Positions 17,205 to 27,334 of a stretch of 34,769 nucleotides of DNA are shown here, piece by piece. The notes beneath the pieces were generated by a model. It saw nothing but the letters and a program-made list of their open reading frames with translations, was not told where the DNA came from and searched no databases. Position 1 is the first letter of the stretch; the number at the start of each line of letters is the position of its first letter. The DNA comes from Bacteroidia bacterium (GTDB lineage: Bacteria > Bacteroidota > Bacteroidia > B-17B0 > Aurantibacillaceae), in NCBI GenBank assembly GCA_025451115.1, contig JANWKZ010000057.1, positions 1 through 34,769 of the forward strand. Reading direction: 5' to 3'. The position numbers were made by a program, and so were the translations under genes.

Positions 17205-19469
17205 GTGAAAAAGCCACTTTTTTACATTCTTTTCAGCCTGACCTTTACGGCCTCTTTCGCGCAGCCAAATATGCAGCGCGACAGCAGTTTTTTAGTGAAC
17301 ATAGCCGGTACCCAACTCAAATTCCCATGGGCCGGAGGCTTCAATTTCACCAATTGGGGAATGATGGACCTGGACTTTGATGGCTTTAAGGACCTGGTTG
17401 TATACGATAAATCGGGAGGTAAGATCCGCACTTTTATTAATGATAAACAAGCCGGACAGGCATCCTTTACCCATAACCCGTATTACCAGGCTAACTGGCC
17501 GGTTTTGAACAACTGGATGGCTCTCCACGATTATAATTGTGATGGCAAGGAAGATATTTTTACCTATTCGAGCGGAACAGGGGGGATCTTGGTATATCGG
17601 AATATTTCAACACCCGGTAATTTTCAGTTTGCTGTCATTGGTCATTATGATACTTCTTTGGGCTTGTATTACCTGGCCAGCGACTACACACCTTTGGGCA
17701 TTCCGGGCGGGCCTTTCAATATACCGGTGAACCAGGTAGCCTTGCCGGGCGTGAGCGATCTGGATGGGGATGGCGACCTCGATATTATAGTCTTCAACGC
17801 ACAAGGCTACCAGATAGAATATCACCAGAATCAATCGAAAGAACTGGGCTTTAATTGCGACAGTCTTATTTTCCAGGCTATTGATAATTGCTGGGGCGAT
17901 ATCAGCGAAAGTACCTGTACGGTGAATATGAATGTTTGCAGTTTCCCGAAGATATTGAACGATCTCAATAATGCTTTGGAAAAAAATGCGGAGCGCCATT
18001 CGGGATCTTGTATTATGTGTTTTGACGCGGATGGAAATTCATTGCCTGATGTTTTATTAGGCGATGTGGCCTGCGACTCGGTGATCTACCTGCATAATTC
18101 AGGTTTTATAAATAACGCGCATGTGGATGGTCACACAGCATCCTATCCGCCCGGCAAGCCTATTGGCATGAGTATTTTTCCTTGCACCTATTACCTCGAT
18201 GTAAATAATGATGCTAAACGCGATCTTGTTGCTGCGCCGGCATTGCAGGGAAGTGAAAATGTGGATCAACTTTGGTTATACACAAACAGTAACACGGATA
18301 ACAGCCCGGTTCTGAACTACCAGCAGAATGATTTCCTTCAGGAGAACATGATAGATCTTGGAGAAGGCGCTTATCCAACCTTATTCGACCAGGATGGTGA
18401 TGGCGACCTCGATATGCTGGTGGGTAATTTCGGGTATTACGGAACCACTTACCTTTCTAAGATCGCTTTCTTTAAGAATATCGGAACTTCTTCTGTCCCT
18501 TCTTTTACTTTGGTAACTGACGACATCTCCAATCTCTCCACGAATCCTATTGTGAACATGATCCCGGCTACGGGTGACCTTGATGGCGATGGAGACATTG
18601 ACCTTTTGGTAGGTGATAACGGGGGGCGTTTTTCATTTTTCCCGAATACGGCGGGCGCCGGTAATCCGGTGGTCTTTGCTTCTATAGCAACTGCGAATTT
18701 CGGGAATGGCTTTTTGGCCGGAATGGATGTGGGCCTGAAAGCTGCACCGCAGATCATAGATCTCGATAAAGATGGTTTGCTAGATATCATCGCCGGAAAC
18801 CAGGCAGGTAAAGTGCTTTACTATCGCAATACCGGAACTGCCACTGCCCCAACTTTCACCTTGTTAAGCAATGCACTGGGCGGTGTGAATGTTTTGCAAA
18901 GCCTATGCAGCACTTTGGGAAATGCAATGCCATTTGTTTTCACAGATAACGGCTCTTACAAAATGCTGTTGGGAAGCGAGTGCGGAAATTTATTTCTATA
19001 TGATAATATTGACGGAAATCTCGGGGGCACATTTTCTTTAGTGAGTTCAAATACCTTCGGTATTTATGAAGGAGCTCATACTGCCCCCTGCCTGGGGGAT
19101 CTCACAAATGATGGACGCCTCGATATGGTCATAGGTAATTACAGCGGCGGATTGGGTTTTTATCGCGGGCTGTCAACGAGCTTCGGAATTGAGGAAACAG
19201 CGCGGTATGATGAATTATCGGTTTATCCGAATCCAACGGCAGGATCGCTTACAGTTAAATTCAATGCTTTCAATAATTCCTCGAAGAAATTGCAGCTTAT
19301 GGATATTTCAGGTCGTTCGGTGAAAGTTATTACTACAAAAGGTAATGAAACGCAATTCGATCTGTCGGATATCTCCTCCGGAGTTTATTTCCTGAATATT
19401 CAGCAAGTGGACCTCGGGGGAACTATCAAAAAAATAAACACACAAAAAATAATTGTGCAGCATGACTAG
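17205..19469 (+). CDS. FG-GAP/VCBS repeat protein with T9SS type A C-terminal sorting domain, GTG start
   Basis: Multiple DLDGDGDLDI-type repeats; C-terminus SVYPNPTAGSLTVKF...LMDISGRSVK...DLSDISSGVYFLNIQ; signal peptide MKKPLFYILFSLTFTASFAQ. Confidence 0.92.
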   Translation: MKKPLFYILFSLTFTASFAQPNMQRDSSFLVNIAGTQLKFPWAGGFNFTNWGMMDLDFDGFKDLVVYDKSGGKIRTFINDKQAGQASFTHNPYYQANWPVLNNWMALHDYNCDGKEDIFTYSSGTGGILVYRNISTPGNFQFAVIGHYDTSLGLYYLASDYTPLGIPGGPFNIPVNQVALPGVSDLDGDGDLDIIVFNAQGYQIEYHQNQSKELGFNCDSLIFQAIDNCWGDISESTCTVNMNVCSFPKILNDLNNALEKNAERHSGSCIMCFDADGNSLPDVLLGDVACDSVIYLHNSGFINNAHVDGHTASYPPGKPIGMSIFPCTYYLDVNNDAKRDLVAAPALQGSENVDQLWLYTNSNTDNSPVLNYQQNDFLQENMIDLGEGAYPTLFDQDGDGDLDMLVGNFGYYGTTYLSKIAFFKNIGTSSVPSFTLVTDDISNLSTNPIVNMIPATGDLDGDGDIDLLVGDNGGRFSFFPNTAGAGNPVVFASIATANFGNGFLAGMDVGLKAAPQIIDLDKDGLLDIIAGNQAGKVLYYRNTGTATAPTFTLLSNALGGVNVLQSLCSTLGNAMPFVFTDNGSYKMLLGSECGNLFLYDNIDGNLGGTFSLVSSNTFGIYEGAHTAPCLGDLTNDGRLDMVIGNYSGGLGFYRGLSTSFGIEETARYDELSVYPNPTAGSLTVKFNAFNNSSKKLQLMDISGRSVKVITTKGNETQFDLSDISSGVYFLNIQQVDLGGTIKKINTQKIIVQHD

Positions 19470-20967
19470 ATACAAACTGCTTTTTCTCTGCATTCTTTGT
19501 TCGTTGGTTCTTACTAATTCCTGTAAGCGCGATGAATTGATCATTACCGAGACAGATTATCCGAAGGATATCGCGTATATCATGCTTACTAAATGCGCTA
19601 CTAAAAATTGCCATACCACAGAAGGTTACGATGGTAACCATGGTCACGGAGGCCATGGAGATGATGAGGCAGCGCACGGATTGGATCTTTCCTCCTGGGC
19701 CAAAATGTTTGAGGGTTCACATCACACAGGCGCAGCAGTAATTCCGTTTCGTGCGGATTTCAGTAGCCTCATGTATTTCGTGAACAGCTATCCTGATCTC
19801 GGTCAGATAGATGAGCCGCGGATGCCACTGGATAAGCCGGCGCTTACCCGTGATGAGGTTATTAAGTTAAAAGAATGGATCAATGCCGGAGCACCCGATG
19901 CAAAAGGCAATGTTAAGTTCTCCGGCAATCCTAACCGTAAAAAATATTACGTTATCAACCAGGGTTGTCGCGTTGTAACGGTTTTTGACGCGGAGACCAA
20001 TTTACCGATGCGTTATATAGATATTGCGGATGCAACAGAACAAACTACATCGCCACACCAGGTGCGCGTCTCTCCCGATGGTCAGTATTGGTACACTTGT
20101 TACATTGGCGGCTCTTATGTGAAACGTTACCGTACAACCGATGATATGTACGATGGAAAGATCTTTGTAGGTAATGCCAATTGGAACACGATGGCATTTA
20201 CTCCCGATAGTAAATTCTTATTCGTTGTCGACTGGGCTCCGGGTGGGGGAGGTAAGGTAAAAAAATGTGACCTTACTTCGATGTTGGTTATAGATTCTAC
20301 CCAGCTTTCCGATTCGCCGCACGGCAGTTGTGTTTCACCCGATGGAAAATTCGTTTATATAACTGCCACTGGCGGGAATTACGTTTATAAAATTGATGTC
20401 GATAGCCTCTCGAAGCCTGCGAGCTATGAGTATGTTGATTTTAATGGCATGGGACCAACGCCGTCTAACCAATACAATCCACACGAAATGTTGTATTCGG
20501 CGGATGGTACAAAATACTACGTGACCTGCCAGGGAAATAATAATGTGGGCGATCTTTCGGTGAAGGTTTTCAATGCTTCGAATGATGTTTTGATCACATC
20601 GGTCACACTTCCTTCGGGTGCATTCGAGATGAGTATCTCGCAAACCAGGAACCTGATGTTTGTGAGTTCTTACGAACCAACCACTTTGTTTCCGCACGGA
20701 CAAGTTATGGTCATTGATCTTGCTTCGAATACCTTTGTCACGGGCATTGAAACGGGAACCCAGCCGCACGGCATCCAGGTGGATGACGCGGCCGGACTTG
20801 TTTATGTAGCTAACCGGAATGTTTCAAGCGCCACGCCGCCTCATCACTCCAGCCTTTGTGGAGGAACCAATGGTAGCCTTGTCCTGATCAATTTGAACAC
20901 CTTGCAGCTTGAAGAACACGAAGCTATTCTTTCCCGAGATCCGTATTTTATCAGCATCCGTTATTGA
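19462..20967 (+). CDS. lipoprotein with cytochrome c-like N-terminal region (CX4CH) and YVTN-type beta-propeller
   Basis: LVLTNSCKRD lipobox; CATKNCH at 19594-19614; MPLDKPALTRDEVIKLKEWINAGAP, as in small cytochrome c domains; propeller blades SPDGQYWYTCYIGGSYV, SPDGKFVYITATGGNYVYKID, SADGTKYYVTCQGNN. Confidence 0.75.
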   Translation: MTRYKLLFLCILCSLVLTNSCKRDELIITETDYPKDIAYIMLTKCATKNCHTTEGYDGNHGHGGHGDDEAAHGLDLSSWAKMFEGSHHTGAAVIPFRADFSSLMYFVNSYPDLGQIDEPRMPLDKPALTRDEVIKLKEWINAGAPDAKGNVKFSGNPNRKKYYVINQGCRVVTVFDAETNLPMRYIDIADATEQTTSPHQVRVSPDGQYWYTCYIGGSYVKRYRTTDDMYDGKIFVGNANWNTMAFTPDSKFLFVVDWAPGGGGKVKKCDLTSMLVIDSTQLSDSPHGSCVSPDGKFVYITATGGNYVYKIDVDSLSKPASYEYVDFNGMGPTPSNQYNPHEMLYSADGTKYYVTCQGNNNVGDLSVKVFNASNDVLITSVTLPSGAFEMSISQTRNLMFVSSYEPTTLFPHGQVMVIDLASNTFVTGIETGTQPHGIQVDDAAGLVYVANRNVSSATPPHHSSLCGGTNGSLVLINLNTLQLEEHEAILSRDPYFISIRY

Positions 20968-21365
20968 GAGAGGTTAAGGACATATTGTTCTATGATGGCG
21001 ACTGTGCTCTCTGCAATCGTTGTGTACGTTACGTTACTTCGCATGAAAAGAACGATGAGCTTTTCTTTTCTTCGTTGCAGAGCGAATTTGCCCGGAAAGA
21101 GTTGGCTAAATTCAATTATAATTTCTCCAGCCCGGATACACTCGTACTTGTAAGGGATGGAAAAGTGTATTACCGCAGTACTGCTGCTATTGATCTTTGT
21201 AAATACCTTAAGGCGCCGTACAGTTGGGGAATCGCTCTGAAAATATTCCCGCGTTTCTTGAGAGACTGGGTCTATGGTATTGTGGCGCGCAACCGCAAAA
21301 AGTGGTGGAAGAAGGAATATTGTTTTTTGCCACCGCCCGAAATGAAAAAGCGGTTTATTGACTAA
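20964..21365 (+). CDS. DCC family thiol-disulfide oxidoreductase (DUF393), probable TTG start
   Basis: ILFYDGDCALCNRCVRYV contains the DCC signature (DGDCxLC); no ATG lies upstream of the motif in frame near the start; TTG overlaps the upstream TGA. Confidence 0.88.
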   Translation: MREVKDILFYDGDCALCNRCVRYVTSHEKNDELFFSSLQSEFARKELAKFNYNFSSPDTLVLVRDGKVYYRSTAAIDLCKYLKAPYSWGIALKIFPRFLRDWVYGIVARNRKKWWKKEYCFLPPPEMKKRFID

Positions 21366-21892
21366 TCGTAGTAAGGATAATCCTTATCAAAGTAATTGAT
21401 CTTTACCAGGAAGTGGTATTCTCCTTTTCCTCCCATGAAAGTAAATTCAACGCTTATCTTCATTCCTTTGTAATTTTTCCATCGTGCTTCTAATACATCG
21501 TAACCCCAATGGTGTGTTTTTACGGGATCTATGAATTTGGTATTCCCTTTTTTGATCTCATCGGGTTTTCCAAATGCTTTTGTATAGGCAGCTATTATTT
21601 TTTGAGTGGCTTCCAGGCATTTTTTAAAGTTGGCATCTGTAAGCGTATCGGTGTATTTGTCGAAATGGATCCAGTTAAGTGAATCGTTCTGGTAACGATA
21701 ACCCCATTCTCCTTTTATGCCATACAGGTTTTCCATGCGCGTGTACACCACGGTGTTTTCGCTTGGGAAGATCATTTTCTTTAGCTCGCCATAGACCTTT
21801 TTGAGGGAATCCTGGTTCGTTCCTATTGAAACTTTGGTTTGGCTTTGGACAGTAAGGGTTCCAAATAGAAGTATAAATGAAAGTAAGCGCAT
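21362..21892 (-). CDS. hypothetical secreted protein (176 aa)
   Basis: Signal-peptide-like MRLLSFILLFGTLTVQSQ; no recognised motif. Confidence 0.65.
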   Translation of the reverse strand: MRLLSFILLFGTLTVQSQTKVSIGTNQDSLKKVYGELKKMIFPSENTVVYTRMENLYGIKGEWGYRYQNDSLNWIHFDKYTDTLTDANFKKCLEATQKIIAAYTKAFGKPDEIKKGNTKFIDPVKTHHWGYDVLEARWKNYKGMKISVEFTFMGGKGEYHFLVKINYFDKDYPYYD

Positions 21893-21928
21893 AGATCAAA
21901 TATACGGAATTCCTTCCTGTATTTATAA

Positions 21929-23509
21929 CTAGAATTCACTTTTGAAGAAGAACTGGACCTTAGGGAATTTCTCCTGTGCCATTTGTAAGAGCCAGGCTGA
22001 TTCTGCTAAGAACACAGGGCGACCTTCTTTATCGTAAGCGATATGATTGGCGCGGTCCTGCATGAAATTATCGAGTTCCTTTTTATCGTCGGATGCTATC
22101 CAGCAGGCTTTGTGAAGCTGTATCTGCTCGAAGCCGCAGGATGCATTGTATTCGCTTTTCAGGCGATGTTGTAGTACTTCGAATTGTAAAGCTCCCACTG
22201 TACCAAGAATTTTTCGGCCGTCCTGTTTTTTTGTAAAGAGCTGGGCAACGCCTTCGTCAGTCAATTGCTCGAGTCCTTTCTGAAGCTGTTTGCTCTTCAT
22301 GGGGTCCATGTTCACCACATAACGGAAAAGCTCGGGCGAGAAGCTTGGGATGCCTTTAAAATGAAGGATCTCTCCTTCGCTCAGCGTATCGCCAATTTTG
22401 AAATTCCCTGAATCATATAAACCCACAATATCACCGGGATAAGCTTCGTCAATTACTGATTTTGACTGAGCAAGAAAGGCCGTCGGGTTGCTGAAACGCA
22501 CTTCCTTTTTCTCGCGGTTGTGGAAATAATATTTGTTTCGCTCAAATTTCCCCGAGCAAATGCGCAGGAACGCGATACGGTCGCGGTGCCTTGGATCTAT
22601 ATTGGCGAAAATTTTAAAAATGAAACCGCTGAACTTGGGCTCGAAAGGATCTACGATCCTTTCTTCCGTTTCACGCTTAAGCGGGTAGGGGGCAATATCA
22701 ACGAAACAGTTCAATAATTCGCGTACGCCAAAATTATTTACCGCCGAACCAAAGAACACGGGACAAATATCGCCCTTCAGGTAATCTTCACTTTTAAATT
22801 CAGGGTAAACAGTTTCAACCACCTCAATGTCTTCCAGTAATTGCTTCGAAAAATCTTCACTTAAGTATTCTTCCAAAACTTCCTGGTTCAATTTCTTTAT
22901 CTCAACTGAATCAGCAATGGTTTGCTTTTCGTCGCCGGTGAATAAATTCAACGACTTCTCGTATACGTTATAAACTCCTTTAAAGCTCTTACCAATACCG
23001 ATAGGCCAGCTGAGCGGACGAACCTTGATCTTCAGTTCCTTCTCCAGTTCATCCATCAGGTCAAAAGCGTCGCGACCCTCGCGGTCCATTTTATTTACGA
23101 AAACGATCACCGGGGTTTTGCGCATGCGGCAAACTTCAAGGAGTTTGCGTGTTTGCGGCTCCACACCCTTTACGCAATCTATCACCATTATCACACTGTC
23201 AACCGCCGTAAGCGTACGGTAAGTATCTTCCGCGAAGTCCTCGTGGCCCGGCGTATCTAAAATATTAACTTCTTTTCCTTTGAACTCAAATGCCATCACT
23301 GAGGTAGAAACCGAGATCCCACGTTGTCTTTCTATCTCTAAAAAGTCGGAAGCAGTGGTCTTTTTGATCTTGTTCGATTTAACGGCACCGGCGATCTGTA
23401 TAGCTCCCCCAAAGAGAAGTAATTTCTCTGTAAGCGTAGTTTTACCGGCATCGGGGTGGGCAATGATAGCAAACGTTCTTCGGCGCTTTATCTCTTCTTC
23501 GGTGGTCAT
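21929..23509 (-). CDS. prfC: peptide chain release factor 3
   Basis: GTPase motifs [51 protein letters not shown]; 526 aa. Confidence 0.95.
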   Translation of the reverse strand: MTTEEEIKRRRTFAIIAHPDAGKTTLTEKLLLFGGAIQIAGAVKSNKIKKTTASDFLEIERQRGISVSTSVMAFEFKGKEVNILDTPGHEDFAEDTYRTLTAVDSVIMVIDCVKGVEPQTRKLLEVCRMRKTPVIVFVNKMDREGRDAFDLMDELEKELKIKVRPLSWPIGIGKSFKGVYNVYEKSLNLFTGDEKQTIADSVEIKKLNQEVLEEYLSEDFSKQLLEDIEVVETVYPEFKSEDYLKGDICPVFFGSAVNNFGVRELLNCFVDIAPYPLKRETEERIVDPFEPKFSGFIFKIFANIDPRHRDRIAFLRICSGKFERNKYYFHNREKKEVRFSNPTAFLAQSKSVIDEAYPGDIVGLYDSGNFKIGDTLSEGEILHFKGIPSFSPELFRYVVNMDPMKSKQLQKGLEQLTDEGVAQLFTKKQDGRKILGTVGALQFEVLQHRLKSEYNASCGFEQIQLHKACWIASDDKKELDNFMQDRANHIAYDKEGRPVFLAESAWLLQMAQEKFPKVQFFFKSEF

Positions 23510-23551
23510 GAATTAAGGGTGCAAAAATAGCTAAATACTTGCATTAACACG

Positions 23552-24181
23552 CTATTTCCCCGTCTTAAAACGGAGCAGGATCCCGCCCTGTACAAGGGAA
23601 GCTTTGTCCCAGCCGATCTCCATATAGGCGCCAAAGTTAGGCACAAAATAATACCGGAAACCAAGGCCTATATTGAAGTGAAAAGTAGAGATACCGGGCT
23701 TTGGATATTTATCCTCCCACGGACTATCATCAGAATACGAAAGTTTATTTCCCGACCATCCTCCGCCGAGGCCAAAATAAAGGTCTTTTTTTTCACTATT
23801 GGCAAAATGGAAATTGAACCGCAATCCTGCCGAAGGACTTGTCCAGGTTATTTTAGCGTGATAATCTATTTCTTTTGTCTGTGTAACATCCACATCTCTA
23901 AAAGTATAACCCACGTTCATCGTGCTATATCCTGCTGCGAAGCCTATGCCTATGCTCTTGCTTAGGCCGTATTCGCCGCGCGCCAATACCGGGCCCATGC
24001 TGGAAAAAGAAACATCCGTGTACTTAGCAATTTTGTATACTACCCGAAAGGGCGCAGCGATCAGGTTCGGAACTCCATAACCCGCCGAGATCACAACCGT
24101 ACCTTTATCAAATGACTGCGCGTGAACAGCAGAAGAAATAAGTAAGGTTAACAAGAGAAATGATAGGAGGATCTTTTTCAT
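23552..24181 (-). CDS. putative outer-membrane beta-barrel protein (209 aa)
   Basis: Signal peptide MKKILLSFLLLTLLISSAVHAQ; alternating aromatic/Gly strands (LRFNFHFAN, FHFNIGLGFRYYFVPNFGAYMEIGWDKA). Confidence 0.65.
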   Translation of the reverse strand: MKKILLSFLLLTLLISSAVHAQSFDKGTVVISAGYGVPNLIAAPFRVVYKIAKYTDVSFSSMGPVLARGEYGLSKSIGIGFAAGYSTMNVGYTFRDVDVTQTKEIDYHAKITWTSPSAGLRFNFHFANSEKKDLYFGLGGGWSGNKLSYSDDSPWEDKYPKPGISTFHFNIGLGFRYYFVPNFGAYMEIGWDKASLVQGGILLRFKTGK

Positions 24182-24190
24182 GAATTAAAA

Positions 24191-24463
24191 TTATTTCTTT
24201 ATCTCAAAGTTACGAAAATGCGCTAATTCCTTTTCCTCAGCCTGCACTTCAGTCACTTCTGCCGCCGGAGGGCCGATATAACACCATTCAATGAGTTTAT
24301 TGATGTTCTCTTCCTTTCCTTCCGCCTCAATAAAAACATCGCCGTTATGCAGGTTCTTTACATAGCCCGTAAGCCCCAGTTTATGGGCTTTGCGCAAAGT
24401 GGCAAAACGGTAAGAAACTCCATGTACCTTTCCTTTTACAGTGATATTGTAATGGTGAAGCAT
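24191..24463 (-). CDS. acyP: acylphosphatase
   Basis: KGKVHGVSYRFATLRKAHKLGLTGYVKNLHNGDVFIEAEG; ATG start at 24463. Confidence 0.9.
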   Translation of the reverse strand: MLHHYNITVKGKVHGVSYRFATLRKAHKLGLTGYVKNLHNGDVFIEAEGKEENINKLIEWCYIGPPAAEVTEVQAEEKELAHFRNFEIKK

Positions 24464-24469
24464 CAAAGC

Positions 24470-25456
24470 CTATTTATTCAACTTTTCCAGGTCGCGGTGC
24501 TCGGTCTTGAACAGTTCTTCTTTGGGCAATGACCTAAAGTAGTCGTAGGTGATCTTCAGTCCTTCGGCGCGGCTCACTTTAGGTTCCCACTTGAGTATGT
24601 TTTGGGCTTTGGTAATATCGGGGCGACGCTGTTTTGGATCGTCTTTAGGCAATGGAAGTGAAATAAGTTTTTGGTTGGCGCCGGTAAGCTTCAGGATCTC
24701 TTCGCCAAATTCTTTTATCGTGATCTCGCTCGGGTTACCTACGTTCATCGGCAAGTAATAGTCGCTGAAAAGCAGTCGGTAAATTCCTTCTACCAGGTCA
24801 TCCACATAGCAGAAACTGCGTGTTTGACTTCCGTCGCCGAACATCGTAAGATCTTCGCCGCGTAGAGCTTGCCCTATAAATGCCGGTAACACGCGTCCGT
24901 CGTTCAGTCGCATACGTGGACCATAGGTGTTAAATATGCGTACAATACGTGTTTCAACTTTGTGTGTTTCGTGGTAGGCCATGGTGATGGCTTCCATGAA
25001 ACGTTTCGCTTCATCGTAGCAACCGCGCGGTCCAACCGGGTTTACGTTGCCCCAGTATTCTTCGGGCTGCGGATGTACGGTTGGATCTCCATAAACTTCG
25101 CTTGTAGAAGCAACCAGCACACGCGCTTTTTTAACGCGGGCCAGTCCAAGTACATTATGTGTTCCTAATGAACTTACCTTAAGTGTTTGGATGGGGATCT
25201 TTAAATAATCGATCGGACTTGCAGGAGAAGCAAAGTGCATGATATAATGCAGCTCGCCGCTGATGTTGATGTGTTTGGTTACATCATGAAGCTGGAACTC
25301 GAAGTTCGGGTTCTGCATCAGGTGGTCGATATTGCGCAGATCGCCGGTGATCAGGTTGTCCATGGCGATCACAAAAAATCCTTCCTTGATGAAACGATCA
25401 CACAGGTGTGAACCTAAAAATCCCGCGGCGCCTGTTATTAAAACTCTTTTTTGCAT
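24470..25456 (-). CDS. uxs: UDP-glucuronate decarboxylase (SDR family)
   Basis: [75 protein letters not shown]. Confidence 0.9.
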   Translation of the reverse strand: MQKRVLITGAAGFLGSHLCDRFIKEGFFVIAMDNLITGDLRNIDHLMQNPNFEFQLHDVTKHINISGELHYIMHFASPASPIDYLKIPIQTLKVSSLGTHNVLGLARVKKARVLVASTSEVYGDPTVHPQPEEYWGNVNPVGPRGCYDEAKRFMEAITMAYHETHKVETRIVRIFNTYGPRMRLNDGRVLPAFIGQALRGEDLTMFGDGSQTRSFCYVDDLVEGIYRLLFSDYYLPMNVGNPSEITIKEFGEEILKLTGANQKLISLPLPKDDPKQRRPDITKAQNILKWEPKVSRAEGLKITYDYFRSLPKEELFKTEHRDLEKLNK

Positions 25457-25457
25457 G

Positions 25458-25976
25458 TTATTTTTTCTTTGGGACCTTAAATCCGATCTTTTTTATTGGT
25501 TTCTTTCGCTCTCTCTTTTCAGGCTTTGATAGTAAAAATTCGATCAATTCATTAATGTTTTCAATTTTTCTACTGAATCGTGCTTCAAGTTCATCAATTC
25601 TTTTTTGAAGAAGCCTAAAATTGTTATTATACTGTTTTAAAAGTATAAAAGCCCTTACAATCGAGAGGTTAACATCAATAGCAGTTTGACTTTTTAGCAC
25701 CCCTGAAAGCATGGTTATACCGTGTTCAGTAAAAGCATAAGGCAAATACTTAGAATGTTCCCCTTTCTTTAAGGTCACAAATTGTGACCTTAGAGAATCA
25801 TACTCATCTTTTGTCAGTTGAAACATGAAGTCATTTGGAAATCGCCTGTCATTTCTACGTACAGCCTGGTTCAAATGCTTGGTTGTTACGCTGTAAAGCT
25901 CAGCCAGGTCCTTATCTAACATTACCCGTTGTCCGCGTATTTCAAAGATCTTTTTTTGTATAATCTGAAGTTCCAT
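25458..25976 (-). CDS. ORF6N domain-containing (phage antirepressor-like) DNA-binding protein
   Basis: [46 protein letters not shown] and [20 protein letters not shown] are ORF6N hallmarks; ATG at 25976; basic C-terminus. Confidence 0.9.
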   Translation of the reverse strand: MELQIIQKKIFEIRGQRVMLDKDLAELYSVTTKHLNQAVRRNDRRFPNDFMFQLTKDEYDSLRSQFVTLKKGEHSKYLPYAFTEHGITMLSGVLKSQTAIDVNLSIVRAFILLKQYNNNFRLLQKRIDELEARFSRKIENINELIEFLLSKPEKRERKKPIKKIGFKVPKKK

Positions 25977-25985
25977 ATGCCGGTT

Positions 25986-26010
25986 TTGAGGTTTCAATTT
26001 GAAACCTCAA
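25986..26010. promoter_or_regulatory. 25-nt palindrome (12-bp arms, 1-nt centre), candidate operator or RNA hairpin
   Basis: TTGAGGTTTCAA-T-TTGAAACCTCAA, between the ugd stop (26018) and the ORF6N ATG (25976); no T-run follows it on the transcribed strand. Confidence 0.7.
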
Positions 26011-26017
26011 GTTTAGT

Positions 26018-27328
26018 TCATTTCACCACTTCCCTTCCGATACTTGAATAATAATAACCTAATTTTTTCATCTGGTCTAACCCGTAAAGGTTCCTTCCGT
26101 CAAAGATCACTTTGTGTTTCAGGCTGGAAGAAACTCTATCGAAATCAGGTGTGCGGAACAGGGCCCACTCGGTGGCGATGATCAGTGCGTCGGCATTTTG
26201 CAGCGCTGAATAAGGATCGGAAGCGTACTTTATTTTGTCGCCATAGATCTTTTTTACATTCTCCATCGCTTCCGGATCATGAGCCGTAACGGAAGCACCG
26301 GCTTTCAGTAATTCATCAATAACATAAAGCGCGGGAGCCTCGCGAATATCATCTGTATCGGGCTTAAAGGCCAATCCCCACAGGGCAAAATGCCTGCCTT
26401 TTAAATTTCCATTAAAATAAGAATTGATCTTCGGAACGATAATGGTCTTTTGATTTTCGTTCACTTCCATCACTGAGTGAAGGATACGGAAATCATATTT
26501 TACTTCATCCGCAGATTTAGCTAAGGCCTGTACATCTTTAGGGAAACAACTTCCGCCATATCCAATGCCGGGGAAAAGAAAACGTTTACCAATACGGTCG
26601 TCGCTGCCTATGCCTATACGCACCATGTCTACATCCGCGCCCAGTTTTTCACACAGGTTGGCGATCTCGTTCATGAAAGTGATCTTCGTCGCAAGGAAAG
26701 CGTTGGCGGCGTACTTAGTAAGTTCGGCCGATTTTTCGTCCATGAAAACGATAGGATTACCCTGGCGTACGTAAGGTTTGTAAAGTTCTTCCATCGTTTT
26801 ACGGGCGCGATCGCTGCTCGCGCCGATCACCACACGATCCGGTTTCAGAAAATCATCCACCGCGAATCCCTCGCGCAGGAATTCAGGATTTGAAACAACA
26901 TCAAATTCAACTTTCGCGTTCTTGGCCATGGCCGCACGAACTTTATCGGCGGTTCCCACAGGCACAGTACTCTTATCGACAATAACTTTGTAATCTTTGA
27001 TGATCTTTCCGAGTTCATCAGCCACACCTAAAACGTAACTCAGATCCGCGCTACCATCTTCACCGGGAGGAGTAGGCAGGGCAAGGAAAATAATAGCAGA
27101 GTGCTCGATCGCTTCTTTCAGGTTGGTGGTAAAGGAAAGTCGGCCGGCTTTAATATTTCTATGAAAAAGTGTGTCGAGGTGCGGTTCGTAAATAGGCACA
27201 ACGCCTTCCTGCATCTTCTTTACTTTTTCCTGGTTAATATCTACGCAAATAACGGTATTGCCGGTCTCAGCCAGGCAAGTGCCCGTTACCAATCCAACAT
27301 AACCTGTTCCTACTACGGTAATTTTCAT
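26018..27328 (-). CDS. ugd: UDP-glucose 6-dehydrogenase
   Basis: VVGTGYVGLVTGTCLAETGN, LPTPPGEDGSADLSYV, SNPEFLREG, GIGYGGSCFPKDVQAL, GLAFKPDTDDIREAP. Confidence 0.95.
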   Translation of the reverse strand: MKITVVGTGYVGLVTGTCLAETGNTVICVDINQEKVKKMQEGVVPIYEPHLDTLFHRNIKAGRLSFTTNLKEAIEHSAIIFLALPTPPGEDGSADLSYVLGVADELGKIIKDYKVIVDKSTVPVGTADKVRAAMAKNAKVEFDVVSNPEFLREGFAVDDFLKPDRVVIGASSDRARKTMEELYKPYVRQGNPIVFMDEKSAELTKYAANAFLATKITFMNEIANLCEKLGADVDMVRIGIGSDDRIGKRFLFPGIGYGGSCFPKDVQALAKSADEVKYDFRILHSVMEVNENQKTIIVPKINSYFNGNLKGRHFALWGLAFKPDTDDIREAPALYVIDELLKAGASVTAHDPEAMENVKKIYGDKIKYASDPYSALQNADALIIATEWALFRTPDFDRVSSSLKHKVIFDGRNLYGLDQMKKLGYYYSSIGREVVK

Positions 27329-27334
27329 AAAGGT

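Noticed and set aside
19618-19679. His-rich loop as a stand-alone metallochaperone
   Set aside because: It is an internal part of a complete lipoprotein ORF, not a separate gene.
25458-25997. Prophage remnant suggested by ORF6N
   Set aside because: No integrase, capsid, terminase, tRNA attachment site or other phage gene in the window; flanking genes are tightly packed operon members.
25977-25997. TTG-initiated N-terminal extension (MKPQNRH) of the ORF6N gene
   Set aside because: It would start inside the palindrome; ATG at 25976 ([15 protein letters not shown]) fits the family start.
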